A DNA stretch of 64,000 nt from Henningerozyma blattae CBS 6284 (Eukaryota > Ascomycota > Saccharomycetes > Saccharomycetales > Saccharomycetaceae), in contig NC_020190.1 of the NCBI RefSeq assembly GCF_000315915.1, positions 496,001 to 560,000 on the forward strand, given 5' to 3'. Made by a program: the position numbers and the translations under genes. The notes beneath the pieces are model-generated. The model ran no database searches. It saw only the letters and a program-made list of their open reading frames with translations, and had not been told where the DNA came from. Positions 9,888 to 20,680 of the stretch are shown here, piece after piece (within the stretch, counting starts at the first letter, position 1; the number at the start of each line of letters is the position of its first letter).

Positions 9888-10834
9888 GTTTTAATATCGA
9901 TCTTCTGAAGTGTCTGAAATCTTACTCTGATGCCCTCTATTATATCGTAACATAATCACACCTTATACCTTTTACCTTATACCTTAATATTTGCGTCGTT
10001 CAATCTTTTGTGGCGCAGCATTTAGTGGCGCGACGGTATTAATGACAAAATATTAATAAGGTATTTTTTTTCATTGTATATACTGACATCCTTTTCTTGG
10101 CAATGTCTTTTTTCCCTATAAATCTTTGCCCTAGCCCTAAAACTACAGGGCTGACCTATAGGGTTCTAAGGGTTTTAAGATTGTATTTTATCTTAATAAA
10201 CTTTCCATGAAGAATTTGCCCCCTACAGTAACCTATAATATTACTCGAAACAGAGATTTCCCCTTTACAGACGAATATTACCACAAAGGGGACTGCCGAA
10301 TTGCGGGGGCTATTTGCCGAAGAATGCGAGTTGGCTGGCCACTGTATCACGTGTGCTGATATTTACCGTAGTCCCAATTCTCCCAAACTCCTACTTTCAC
10401 GGAGCTATCACCCCAAAGGCCAGAAATAGAAAGCAAACATGTGCTTGCCCTTTTCAAGGTCAAACACTCTCTAGAGGGTTTTTGACATTTCCCAACTTTA
10501 CCTTTATCAAGCATTTCTCAATTCCTAATTCATCCTACAACAAAACAAGAAACGCAGCTGGGAACAACAGTACAAGATCGATAGATAAAGCTAAGAGAGA
10601 TTAACATAGTAGAAAAAGAAAAAAAAAGAAACATTCATTGACACTTTTTATCGAGGTTATTTCAAAAACGACTCCCTTTTTGCATTTGCATTCTGATTTT
10701 ACCTGTTAACGAGGGAAAAATAAAATTATACTATTTATTGCAGTATTAATATATACTCGATAATTTCATTATAAAATTACTTTTATTTTTTTTTTTTTTT
10801 TACTTTATTTCTCACTATTTTAAGTTTTTAAATC
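9888..10834. other. Divergent promoter region of the YDL186W-like gene and PPH21/22
   Basis: A 947-bp region. It includes a Cbf1-type ATCACGTG (hexamer 10348-10353) and AGCCCTAA (10132-10139) near further AGGG/CCCT words, suggestive of a Tbf1-type element. A GC-richer stretch (about 10270-10480) carries two overlapping spurious ORFs. Long poly(T) lies just before the PPH start. Confidence 0.5.
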
Positions 10835-11965
10835 ATGGATATGGACAATGATATCGACATGGACGCAGACGTACCCATGCAAGACTCTTTCGAACAACAG
10901 AACTCATCCACCACTGGTGAACAATCATCACAAAGCATTGACGACAAAGGGTTTGCTGAACTAGACTCTCAAGATGATATGATACTCAAACCTGGTTCGT
11001 CTGGGATAGCAGATAATAAATCAGACACACCTCTCACTCTTACAGATGATAATATCAACCAATTGGATCAATGGATAGAATATATCAGTAAATGCCAAAT
11101 CTTATCGGAAAACGACATCTCTAGGCTTTGTAAGATGGCTGTAGATGTTTTCCAATTTGAAAAAAATGTCCAACCAGTTAATGTGCCAGTGACCATCTGT
11201 GGTGACGTTCATGGTCAATTCCATGATTTGCTTGAGCTGTTTAAAATAGGTGGTAAATGTCCGGATACAAATTATTTGTTCATGGGGGATTATGTAGATA
11301 GAGGCTATTATTCAGTAGAGACTGTCTCATTATTAATTGCCATGAAAGTAAGATATCCAAATAGAATCACCATTCTTAGAGGTAATCATGAATCAAGGCA
11401 AATTACACAAGTCTATGGGTTTTATGATGAGTGTTTAAGAAAATATGGTAATGCTAACGTATGGAAAATGTTCACTGATCTTTTCGACTATTTCCCAAAC
11501 ACTGCTTTGGTAGATAACAAGATCTTTTGTTTACATGGTGGTCTTTCCCCCATGGTAGAAACGTTGGATCAAATTAGAGCTTTGAATAGAATTCAAGAAG
11601 TCCCCCATGAAGGCCCTATGTGTGATTTACTATGGTCGGATCCAGATGAGAGAGGTGGATGGGGGATTAGTCCCAGAGGTGCTGGTTTTACTTTCGGCCA
11701 AGATATTAGTGGTCAATTCAATCATACAAACAATTTATCCCTAATTTCAAGAGCACATCAATTAGTCATGGAAGGGTATGCATGGTCTCATGAACAAAAT
11801 GTAGTAACCATTTTCAGTGCTCCTAATTATTGCTACAGATGCGGCAATCAAGCGGCAATCATGGAGGTGGATGAAAACCATAATAAACAATTCTTACAAT
11901 ACGATCCTTCAGTTAGACCAGGTGAACCTTCTGTAAGTAGAAAGACTCCTGATTATTTCCTATAA
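10835..11965 (+). CDS. PPH21: Protein phosphatase 2A catalytic subunit, Pph21/Pph22
   Basis: The 376-residue protein has an acidic N-terminal extension of about 70 residues followed by a PP2A catalytic domain. Metal-binding motifs are GDVHG (123-127), GDYVDRG (151-157) and GNHE (183-186). The C-terminus TPDYFL carries the terminal Leu that is carboxymethylated in this family. In yeast the enzyme works with scaffold Tpd3 and regulatory Cdc55 or Rts1. S. cerevisiae has two copies, Pph21 (369) and Pph22 (377); the sequence alone does not tell me which lineage this represents. It is followed by RDI1 as PPH21 is, and also by RBS1 as PPH22 is. Confidence 0.96.
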   Translation: MDMDNDIDMDADVPMQDSFEQQNSSTTGEQSSQSIDDKGFAELDSQDDMILKPGSSGIADNKSDTPLTLTDDNINQLDQWIEYISKCQILSENDISRLCKMAVDVFQFEKNVQPVNVPVTICGDVHGQFHDLLELFKIGGKCPDTNYLFMGDYVDRGYYSVETVSLLIAMKVRYPNRITILRGNHESRQITQVYGFYDECLRKYGNANVWKMFTDLFDYFPNTALVDNKIFCLHGGLSPMVETLDQIRALNRIQEVPHEGPMCDLLWSDPDERGGWGISPRGAGFTFGQDISGQFNHTNNLSLISRAHQLVMEGYAWSHEQNVVTIFSAPNYCYRCGNQAAIMEVDENHNKQFLQYDPSVRPGEPSVSRKTPDYFL

Positions 11966-12708
11966 TATACCCATATGCACATGCGTATGCACGCACACAT
12001 TATTCCCATATTTTTTTTATGCATAATTATTCACTTTGCATTATTTTATATTATTATTTCACTCAAGTAAGTCTACTTTCCCTAATTAAAAACGACTTGA
12101 CTCAATAAATTATAATAATATATAAATGTTGTATTATATTACCCAGCCCTTCCATATAGGTACTAATATACGTCGTTTCTAAATAACACTTTTGCTACTT
12201 GTATTATTATTATTATTCGTATTACTATTTTATTATAATTATTTTTTTTTTAATATTTTACATTACTATTTTTATCCTTCTTTCGTATTATCATAACGTT
12301 TCTTCTTGTGAGAAAATTGCCTGTTAAAGTAACAATCTCCCTTCCATATCCGGTAATCTAAGACGCGTCCGTTTCAAATTTCAAAATAAAAATTTCATTG
12401 AAACAAATCTCACTTTCTATGAATTTCACGTACAAGTTTCGAAACCCAATTAACGCTTTTTCAGGTTACAACTTGGTACTATTTGCTGGGGATCAATCTA
12501 ACCACAGATTATTTTTATATAGGGTATTAATAGATTTTTCTATATGATTTCAACCGTGTTTTTTTTTTAATTTTTTATGAAATTATTTTTAAGGTGGTTT
12601 CAAATATCTATTTATTTATTTTTTTTTCATTTTCTACATTTTTTATACTTGCAATTCAACTATTGAGTTCAATTATTTAAACCTATCAAGGACAATATTT
12701 CAATTACA
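11966..12708. other. Intergenic between PPH21/22 and RDI1
   Basis: 743 bp between two plus-strand genes. The first half is the PPH 3' region. The second contains ACGCGT (12363-12368), an MluI cell-cycle-box hexamer, about 340 bp before RDI1, and then T-rich tracts. I see no gene. Confidence 0.5.
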
Positions 12709-13323
12709 ATGAGTGAAGAAGAACAATTTGACGATAATGATTCAGTTGACAACTATAAAGTTGCTGCTAAAAAAACTGTTGATGAATATAAAAATTTAGA
12801 TGCTGAAGATGCTTCTTTAGCCAAATGGAAAGAATCGTTAGGTCTAGGTGCTGATGTCTTACCATTGGAATATCCTGGTGATAAGAGAAGAGTAGTCATC
12901 TTGGAAATTCAATTGATCATTTGTGATCCAAAAGACTTAAATAAAGAAGAGGTTAATAAATTTGATTTGACCAACGAAAACACAATTAAAGAATTAAGTA
13001 ATATTAAATACAAGGTTAAAGAAAATTCCATATATAGATTGAAAATTAGATTCAAAGTTCAACATGAAATTATAACAGGGTTGAAGTACGTACAATATAT
13101 TAAAAAAGCTGGGATATCCATTGATAAAATTGATGATCAATTGGGTTCGTATGCTCCAAACACAAAACAAAAGCCCTTTTATGAAGTAGAATTACCAGAA
13201 AGTGAAGCTCCAAGTGGATTACTAGCAAGAGGTAAATATAATGCAGTATCTAAATTCATTGATGATGATAAGACTAACCATTTGACTTTGAACTGGGGTG
13301 TAGAAATCGTTAAAAATAAATAA
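12709..13323 (+). CDS. RDI1: Rho GDP-dissociation inhibitor Rdi1
   Basis: A 204-residue RhoGDI. The acidic N-terminal regulatory arm (about 1-50, including a DAEDASLAKWKESLG block) is followed by the immunoglobulin-like beta domain that holds the prenyl group. Recognisable stretches are YRLKIRFKVQHEIITGLKYVQ and a C-terminal ARGKYNAVSKFIDDD...LNWGVEI. In yeast Rdi1 extracts Cdc42 and Rho GTPases from membranes. Length matches S. cerevisiae Rdi1 (202). Neighbour PPH21/22 on the same strand matches YDL134C-YDL135C. Confidence 0.95.
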   Translation: MSEEEQFDDNDSVDNYKVAAKKTVDEYKNLDAEDASLAKWKESLGLGADVLPLEYPGDKRRVVILEIQLIICDPKDLNKEEVNKFDLTNENTIKELSNIKYKVKENSIYRLKIRFKVQHEIITGLKYVQYIKKAGISIDKIDDQLGSYAPNTKQKPFYEVELPESEAPSGLLARGKYNAVSKFIDDDKTNHLTLNWGVEIVKNK

Positions 13324-13604
13324 TCATCTATCTAATATTCAATTTTTATTATTATCTAAACACACTACGTATTTGTCTTTATATATATACTTTTTTTTTT
13401 CTTTTTTAACTTATAGACAATTACATATAAATGATTATGCTTTATCATCCCTTTATTTTTTAGTTTTTTTTGTAATTTTAATTGAAATATTTAGATTAGA
13501 TCTTTGTCCTAGGTCATTATAAACATCTATGTAATAAATAATATTATAATTAAATAATTGTATGCCAAAATGCAAATCAGTAATTAGTAGATTCAAATAC
13601 ATCA

Positions 13605-15809
13605 TTAAGCTGATAAATCTTTAAAATCATTACTTAGCTTATCCACTTGCTCATCAGTACTAATATCACTGCCATTATTATTATTTGCGTTAGCAGTAAA
13701 AGTAGCATTATTATACTGTCTTGAGTCTTTAATTGTTTTCATTCGTTGCGTATTCATACTATTCCCATTTCCATTCCCATTACTATTCAAATAAGGAGCT
13801 GAATAATTATTTGGCCCCGGTGGGGGAGGATATGGCATTGGATGTGGAATTGCCATTGGATAAGGAGGTGGTATCATAGCAAATTGAGGGGGTGGAACCA
13901 TATTCGTTGGATACATATAATTCATTCCCACATTTACATTATTATAGTACGGTATAATAAATGGATATGAATAATTTCCTGAATTATTATTATGAACATT
14001 GGAATTGGAATTTGATCCATTATTGTAGATATTTGGGTTAGAATTTGGATAATTATAATTAGATGGGTAATAGGGATGAATTGAATTACTATTAACATTA
14101 TTCTTATTAGTAGAATAAAAATTATTAGATAGATGTTGTTGCATTTGCATTTGTTGTTGTTGTTGCTGTTGTGTTGGTGAATTTGAATAAGGAGACATTG
14201 ACATTTGATATACTGGTGCATAGCCTTGAGGCGAGTAAGGCATTAATGGTACGCCATTATTATTCATTGTATTATTCATATAATTTAAATTTTTTATCTT
14301 ATTATTATAACGTTTCTTATACTTATGATGATAAGAGTTATTAATATTATTATTTTTGTTGTTGTTACTACTACTAGCATTATTATTATTGGTGATATTA
14401 GTAGTGATATTAACGTTATTATTATGCATATTGTTAGTAGTTGAATTATTGTGTCCAGTAGTAATGATAGTATTTGAATTACTACTGTTATTGCTATTTG
14501 AATTATTTATTGAAATAGGGGTTGTTGAAATATCAGAATAATTATTCAATGAAAAAGTGGAATTATTACTAGAAGAATCTAATGTCGAATTAGCACTGGT
14601 ATTAATTTGTGAAGTAGAAGCGTTGGTATTATTTATTTTTTTGTCTACATTTGTAGAATTTACATTATTATTATTAGTATTAGTATTATTTCTACAATAA
14701 TATTCATCTTCATTTAATTGATCCTTAAATCTTGAAGTTTCGAAATCAAATGGTTGTGGAGAAGAGCTATGTGCTCCTGCTGTTAAGTTATTATTTTCTG
14801 ATTCTAAAGTATTAAAACTTGAATTAATTAATTTATTATTTGAATCAAAGATTTTTTGTTTTAATTTTTCGTAATTTTTTTCCTTTTCCATCCTTTGTAA
14901 TTCTAAAGAATTTGCTGTATTGTTTAACGTTTGAGAAGATGAACTCAATTCAGTAGTAGTATTGTCATTAGTTATAGTAGCGTTGTTACTATTGGGTATT
15001 ATTGTATCAGTTGTCGTATCATTAGTGTCAGTTGAATTTCCTGAGATATTGGTATTACTTGAATTTTGTCTTTTCAAAATTTTAAATTTTTTGGATGAAG
15101 TAGTAAATGATGTTGCATTATTATTTGATGAAGATGAACTACCAGTGGGTAAATCAGATGAATTAGAAACAGTATTACTAGTGTTATCAGAGTTGGGACT
15201 GGATGAGGGTAAGACTAAATCTTTTAATAATGGAAGAGTAGGAGAGATAACAAGTGGTATATCTGCTTCTTTTGAATTTTTCGAATTAAGCTCAAGCGTA
15301 TCTTCCCTTGTAGGCTTATACAATACTAAAAAACTATTATCGACATTACTAGTTGTTGTATTAAATTTTTTCAAGATATGTTTTAAATTGTGATATTGTG
15401 CAATCTGATGAGATAATAGTCTATAATAAGAATTCATAGGATTCAAATTCAAATTAGTATCGTTTGAATCTATAAAGTTTACAATCAACGATTCAATGTT
15501 TATGATGAATTGTCTATCATAAGGTTTTTCAAACAATGCATTAATCATAGCGGGAGACAATTGGCTAATAATATCTTGTTTTGGTCTTTCAATGGCATCT
15601 GATTTTTGAACACAGCTAACAGTTGTATCATTTGTTTCTGAGGCGTCAATAAAAGTATCATCAATATTGGACAATTTTTCAGTTTTTAATTCATTAAATA
15701 ATTCATCAGTTGTTGATTCCACTAGATCTTGCTGGATCATGTCTGTAGCGTCACCACTTTCCTTTTGCAATTCAAGTACGGAGTCCCTTGTTGTCGAAGA
15801 AGTAGCCAT
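13605..15809 (-). CDS. RBS1: R3H/SUZ-domain RNA-binding protein, Rbs1 homologue
   Basis: The 734-residue protein has an R3H domain at about residues 100-168, with the diagnostic R130-x3-H134 in SYYRLLSHQ. A SUZ-like basic motif KKFKILKRQ is at 240-248. The remaining two thirds are Asn/Ser-rich, then Gln-, Tyr- and Pro-rich, including a polyglutamine run near the middle and a PPPPGP segment near the end. S. cerevisiae Rbs1 (YDL189W, 457 residues) has the same order and is linked to mRNA binding and RNA polymerase III assembly. The extra length is low-complexity, prion-like sequence. It is divergent from UFD2, as in S. cerevisiae. Confidence 0.88.
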   Translation of the reverse strand: MATSSTTRDSVLELQKESGDATDMIQQDLVESTTDELFNELKTEKLSNIDDTFIDASETNDTTVSCVQKSDAIERPKQDIISQLSPAMINALFEKPYDRQFIINIESLIVNFIDSNDTNLNLNPMNSYYRLLSHQIAQYHNLKHILKKFNTTTSNVDNSFLVLYKPTREDTLELNSKNSKEADIPLVISPTLPLLKDLVLPSSSPNSDNTSNTVSNSSDLPTGSSSSSNNNATSFTTSSKKFKILKRQNSSNTNISGNSTDTNDTTTDTIIPNSNNATITNDNTTTELSSSSQTLNNTANSLELQRMEKEKNYEKLKQKIFDSNNKLINSSFNTLESENNNLTAGAHSSSPQPFDFETSRFKDQLNEDEYYCRNNTNTNNNNVNSTNVDKKINNTNASTSQINTSANSTLDSSSNNSTFSLNNYSDISTTPISINNSNSNNSSNSNTIITTGHNNSTTNNMHNNNVNITTNITNNNNASSSNNNKNNNINNSYHHKYKKRYNNKIKNLNYMNNTMNNNGVPLMPYSPQGYAPVYQMSMSPYSNSPTQQQQQQQMQMQQHLSNNFYSTNKNNVNSNSIHPYYPSNYNYPNSNPNIYNNGSNSNSNVHNNNSGNYSYPFIIPYYNNVNVGMNYMYPTNMVPPPQFAMIPPPYPMAIPHPMPYPPPPGPNNYSAPYLNSNGNGNGNSMNTQRMKTIKDSRQYNNATFTANANNNNGSDISTDEQVDKLSNDFKDLSA

Positions 15810-17243
15810 TACAATTGAAGAATATTCGTGTTTGTATTTATAGTAGGTCTTTTATGAACAAAATATAATAAGAAATTAATAAATAATCCTTGATTGATGG
15901 ATATAATTATTTTCTTGATAAGGAAATAACGTTAAGTTATTGAAAAAAAAAACAGGCAATATGTAACAGGAAATTAATAGTGCAAGGACTCCCAAGTAAG
16001 CCAATTAAAAGCCAATAGAGTATCTAGCAAATATAAACAGAGAAAAGTCAGAAAAATGAAATAAAATAAAAAATATTCGTTTTCCACTGATGATTTCTAA
16101 TCAAAAAAAAAATTAAAATAAAATAGAATAAAAAACTAAAACAAAGATAGCAAATATAAAAAGCAAAAACAAATGGTACACGCCAGTTGATAAATTTGTA
16201 TGTTATTTCGATCTTAACCCTTATTAGGTTGTACTGATAATTCCTGAATTTTAGAGCCGTGCTATAAATAATAGATTATTAAGTAATTAAATTGATTTAA
16301 TTAATTTACAACTTTATTGGATTGAGCTCTAGAGAATCAAGTAACTTAGTTAAGTTATTTTTTCCATATCGGAAGCGAGAGCCCATATTTGTCAAATTAG
16401 ACCAATAAACTTCAAGGAAGAATCATGAAAAATCCGGGTAATATTAAATCGTGACACAATATAAATTGGTAGTAAAAACCAACTAAATACCAACTAACAA
16501 AAGTACAAATTTATTGAAAATTAATATATATTACTTTTTAAATAGATATTGCAAGTTAAATAAACTCTTAGATTAACTCTGCATTTCTTGTTCCAAGTTG
16601 CTTCTCATTTGTTTCCCATTGCCATACAGTAAATTTCTTTTCTGTACTCAATGTTTGCGGCTAGCTTTTTTATATTTTCCCCACCAAAACGCGTTTTGCC
16701 ATTTGTATCGTTTTTCTTGATTTTCTTAATTTTCTCACGTTCGGACGTGTGGATTTTGAAGATGGCCCCGCAATGATTCGAACCAAGGCTTATCGGGATC
16801 TGCCTGTACAGGAAAGTTGCAGCTGCTACTAAGTAATTTCAACAGAAGCTCCGCTGTGAGATGATAATCCTAAATCAAAGTCTATTGGATATCATATATC
16901 GTATGGTTTGGCTAACAATAAGTGGCAAAAAAAAAGGATAAATGGAAAGCCTAGAGTAAAAAAAACAAATTAAGGTTAGCAAGGCTAAATATACAAAGGC
17001 TAAATAAGATTTTTTAAGTTACAAACCTCTGAACTAAGAGACTCGTGAAAAGAGGTTACTGTAAGATTCTCCCGAATGGTTTACGATAAAACGGAATTGC
17101 TTTGAATAAAACTGGAAAATCCTTTTTTATTATACATACTCATAGCAAAGCAAAGGAGAGAAAAGAAAAGCCAAAACAACAAAAAAAATATAAAAGATAG
17201 AAAATAGAATATAGACAATCGTACTTATTCATATAAAAATATC
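15810..17243. other. Divergent promoter region of RBS1 and UFD2
   Basis: 1,434 bp, mostly AT-rich. Contents: a Reb1-type CGGGTAA (16435-16441); a 14-bp palindrome CAAAACGCGTTTTG (16685-16698) containing ACGCGT; a PACE-like AGTGGCAAA (16921-16929); and a GC-richer block (16740-16860) with a GGTTCGAATC word on the minus strand that I could not fold into a tRNA. A-rich tracts run up to the UFD2 start. Confidence 0.5.
16921..16929 (+). promoter_or_regulatory. Variant proteasome-associated control element upstream of UFD2
   Basis: AGTGGCAAA differs from the Rpn4 site GGTGGCAAA only in the first base. It lies 315 bp before the start of UFD2, a ubiquitin-pathway gene, so control by Rpn4 is plausible though unproven. 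Confidence 0.4.
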
Positions 17244-20189
17244 ATGACCGTTCAAAGTTTGATTGAAAAAGTACTACAGGTTACATTGAATAGCCAAGAT
17301 GTTCCAAGTGGGTTTTACTACTATCCAAATCTGGAAAATCCCTCTACGGTGGGTTTAACAATCGATGACATTGATTCCATTATATTGTTTCAATTGACTG
17401 AGAATATGGATCTATTAGATCCATTGAACTATATTAATGATTCATTTAGAAGATGTTCCAGTGAGAAAAAATTTATTTCCAAGAGTAGTAATCCTTCTAA
17501 TGAATCTATCCCAGTCCTTAATGAGATTGAACGATTATTGATTGGCTATGGGTTGGTGTCATTCCAAATTGAATCCTTTTGTTTGAAAGGAAATTATTTA
17601 AATTATATTGAAACAATTTTAAATAATTTGGATTCATTTAGTGACCTGTTATTGAATATCATCAAGAGGTCTATCGAAGAAAATTCTTCCTTTGAATTAA
17701 TTAACAATTTTTTTAATACTTTATTAACTTATTCCATGAAAATTAATTTGAATTTAAATGATAACAAGAATTATAATGCAATTTTATCTGTTTTTGAAAT
17801 GTTTTTAAATTTCAAACAAATCAGTTCAATCTTCAGTCAAATAGAAAATTATCTACCTGATTTAGATTCCAACAATCCTCTAATTAAAAACCCCTGTGAT
17901 TATGAAAAAAATATCATTCTAGGTCCTATATTGTCGTTATCACCATTAGACACTAATGTTGCTTTTAAAAATTTCCAAAATGAAATCGATTTCACTCAAG
18001 ATCCGCAATTAGACCCATCCATGAAACAAAAGATTAAATTGATTAATGAGTCGTTACAGACTGAACATAAGGTTATAATTGATCGTTTATTTTATATATT
18101 GGATAAAATATTTAGAGGCTCCAACAAAACAAGATCAGATACAATATCATTATTATCTATAATAGTTAATAAAAACCATTTAAGAAGAGGTGAAAATGCT
18201 AATCCTAAAAAATTATCTTCCAATGCATTTATGACAAATATAACAATTCTTTTAATAAAATTCTCACAACCGTTTTTAGATGTTTCATTTAAAAAGATCG
18301 ATAAAATTGATGTCAATTATTTTAATAATATTAATTTATTAATTGACTTATCCAATGAAACAAGGATGAATTCTGATTATAATGAAGCTAATGAATTTTA
18401 TGAGACTAAAAATGTTTCTACTGAACCAAATTTCATTTCAAATTGTTTTTTCTTAACACTGACTTATTTGCATTATGGTCTAGGTGGTACTCTTTTGACA
18501 AATGATAAATTAAGTTCCCAAATTAAATCAATTAAAGAAGAAGTCAAAAGATTGAAAAATTTGAATGTAACAAATGGTCAAAATTCTCAAAATTTCTTAA
18601 ATTCTTTTACAGATCTTCAAATTAAAAATATGGAAAAATCTTTATTTTTATTACAATCTATTAATCAATCTTTGATTGGGTTTTTCACAAATAAATCTTT
18701 ACAATTGGAAATTTTCGATTTCATATCTGGTGCATCAACTTTTTTAATTAGAGTAATTGATCCAAATCATGATTTCCCATTTAATTCAATTAAATTACCT
18801 TTGATACCCGATCAAATTGGTTTTGAAAATGTTGATAATGCAGATTACTTAAGAAAAAATGCTCCAATCCCATTTAAGTATTATCCAGAATTCATTGTAG
18901 AAGGTATTTTGAATTATAATCTTTTCATTACAAAATTCAACAATAATCCTTTATTTAATAATCCTAGATTAAATTCTTTTATTGAATTAATGACTATTCT
19001 TTTACGTTGTCCTGAATTAATTTCAAATCCACATTTAAAAGTTAAAATCGTTCAAATCTTAAGTTATGGCTCAATGCCCTTGATGGATAATTCACCAGGA
19101 TTTATGATGGAAATTTTTGAGAATAATGAAATCGTTAATAAAAATATCTTATATGCATTACTAGATTTTTATGTTATTGTAGAAAAGACAGGTTCATCAT
19201 CTCAATTCTATGACAAATTCAATGCCCGTTACAGTATTTCGATCATTTTAGAACAATTATACTATCATATCCCTATTTATAAAACCCAATTGAAAGATCA
19301 AGCAAAAAATAATTCCAATTTCTTTATTAGATTTGTGGCAAGAATGTTAAATGACTTAACTTTCTTATTAGATGAAGGTTTAAGTAATTTGACAGAAGTT
19401 CATAATATTACACAAGAAATTTTAAACAGATCTAAAGGTAACCCACCATCAAGAGAAGAAAACGATGACGAATTAAAATCTAAATTGAATTCTGCTTCAC
19501 GACAAGCTAAATCCTCATGTGGCCTAGCAGCTAAATCGATTATTCTTTTCAAAATGTATACAAAGGATATCCCAAATGCATTTGTTAGTGCAGAAATTGT
19601 TGATAGATTAGCCAGTATGTTAGATTATAATTTAGCATCCTTAGTGGGTCCAAAATGTAATGATTTAAAAGTGAAAGATCCTCAAAGTTATTCATTTAAC
19701 GCCAAACAACTTTTATATTCATTGGTAACGATTTATTTGAATCTATCAAAGGAAGATGAATTTGTCAAAGCTGTGGCAAGAGATGGTAGATCATACAACA
19801 AATCATTATTTGATAGAGCTATTCACATTTTACATGTAAAGACAGGTTTAGCATCTGATGAATATTGTAATAAGTTAATAAATTTTGTTAATAAAGTAGA
19901 AATTCAAAAAGTTAATGAAGAAGAAGAAGATCAAGATTATAATGATGCACCAGATGAATTCTTAGATCCTTTGATGTATACAATCATGAAAGATCCTGTA
20001 ATTCTACCTACCTCTCATGTTTCAATTGATTTAAGTACAATTAAAGCACATTTGTTAAGTGATTCGACCGATCCGTTTAATAGAGAACCATTAACGTTAG
20101 ATCAAGTTACACCAAATGTTGAATTGAAAAATCAAATCTTAGCATACAAGAAGAAAAAGAGAGAGGAGAAGTTAATGAAAAGAGAATAA
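17244..20189 (+). CDS. UFD2: Ubiquitin chain-elongation factor (E4) Ufd2
   Basis: The 981-residue protein is almost entirely the Ufd2 core alpha-solenoid, ending in a U-box (about residues 906-979). The U-box reads DEFLDPLMYTIMKDPVILPTS, then a conserved DPFNREPL. The U-box recruits E2 enzymes, and Ufd2 extends ubiquitin chains on substrates delivered by Cdc48. Length is close to S. cerevisiae Ufd2 (961). The C-terminus is strongly basic (KKKKREEKLMKRE). The ATG at 17244 matches the usual short N-terminus. Position and divergence from RBS1 match YDL190C. Confidence 0.96.
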   Translation: MTVQSLIEKVLQVTLNSQDVPSGFYYYPNLENPSTVGLTIDDIDSIILFQLTENMDLLDPLNYINDSFRRCSSEKKFISKSSNPSNESIPVLNEIERLLIGYGLVSFQIESFCLKGNYLNYIETILNNLDSFSDLLLNIIKRSIEENSSFELINNFFNTLLTYSMKINLNLNDNKNYNAILSVFEMFLNFKQISSIFSQIENYLPDLDSNNPLIKNPCDYEKNIILGPILSLSPLDTNVAFKNFQNEIDFTQDPQLDPSMKQKIKLINESLQTEHKVIIDRLFYILDKIFRGSNKTRSDTISLLSIIVNKNHLRRGENANPKKLSSNAFMTNITILLIKFSQPFLDVSFKKIDKIDVNYFNNINLLIDLSNETRMNSDYNEANEFYETKNVSTEPNFISNCFFLTLTYLHYGLGGTLLTNDKLSSQIKSIKEEVKRLKNLNVTNGQNSQNFLNSFTDLQIKNMEKSLFLLQSINQSLIGFFTNKSLQLEIFDFISGASTFLIRVIDPNHDFPFNSIKLPLIPDQIGFENVDNADYLRKNAPIPFKYYPEFIVEGILNYNLFITKFNNNPLFNNPRLNSFIELMTILLRCPELISNPHLKVKIVQILSYGSMPLMDNSPGFMMEIFENNEIVNKNILYALLDFYVIVEKTGSSSQFYDKFNARYSISIILEQLYYHIPIYKTQLKDQAKNNSNFFIRFVARMLNDLTFLLDEGLSNLTEVHNITQEILNRSKGNPPSREENDDELKSKLNSASRQAKSSCGLAAKSIILFKMYTKDIPNAFVSAEIVDRLASMLDYNLASLVGPKCNDLKVKDPQSYSFNAKQLLYSLVTIYLNLSKEDEFVKAVARDGRSYNKSLFDRAIHILHVKTGLASDEYCNKLINFVNKVEIQKVNEEEEDQDYNDAPDEFLDPLMYTIMKDPVILPTSHVSIDLSTIKAHLLSDSTDPFNREPLTLDQVTPNVELKNQILAYKKKKREEKLMKRE

Positions 20190-20680
20190 TAATAAAGTGC
20201 ATTTTTAAAGCAATGTGGAGCTTCATTGAGTCATACTATATATAAAAGTGTGTAAATCATGGCTTATGCAAATCAGAAAAAAAAATATACCAATGTGAAA
20301 TATTTTAATTATTGATATTTTAAACAAATAAACTAATTCAAGCGGAGTATCTATTAAATGAAAAATTATTCTGTTTTTATTTTTATTTTTTTGTTTAACA
20401 ATATTAATGCTTAAAATGATTTATATAGATTAACAAAATACTAATTCGTATATAAATAATTGGATATCCCATATTTAATATAATTAGTTTCCGATTAGAA
20501 ATAAAATGAATTTTATTGATAGAAAATATGAAACGTTTTTATTTATTAAAATACAATAAAGTAGTTAAACTTAAATCGAATATACCAGTATTAAAGAAAG
20601 ATAAATAAGCTAAAAATGAGAATTATCTTTTATATTTATATTAAATGAATAATTATTTTTATTATTATTTAAATTTAAAT
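20190..20680. other. Convergent 3' region of UFD2 and RPL35
   Basis: 491 bp, very AT-rich, with two facing 3' ends. I see no gene or structured element. Confidence 0.6.

Noticed and set aside
10314..10604. 96-codon plus-strand ORF in the PPH21/22 promoter
   Set aside because: It reads through the promoter region, overlaps another spurious ORF and resembles nothing known. Its composition is slightly GC-rich, so a search would be worthwhile.
16757..16860. Possible tRNA on the minus strand with a B-box-like GGTTCGAATC
   Set aside because: With TTCGAAT as the T loop only two of five T-stem pairs form, and no matching 5' acceptor strand is present at the right distance. A degenerate tRNA relic cannot be excluded; tRNAscan-SE would decide.
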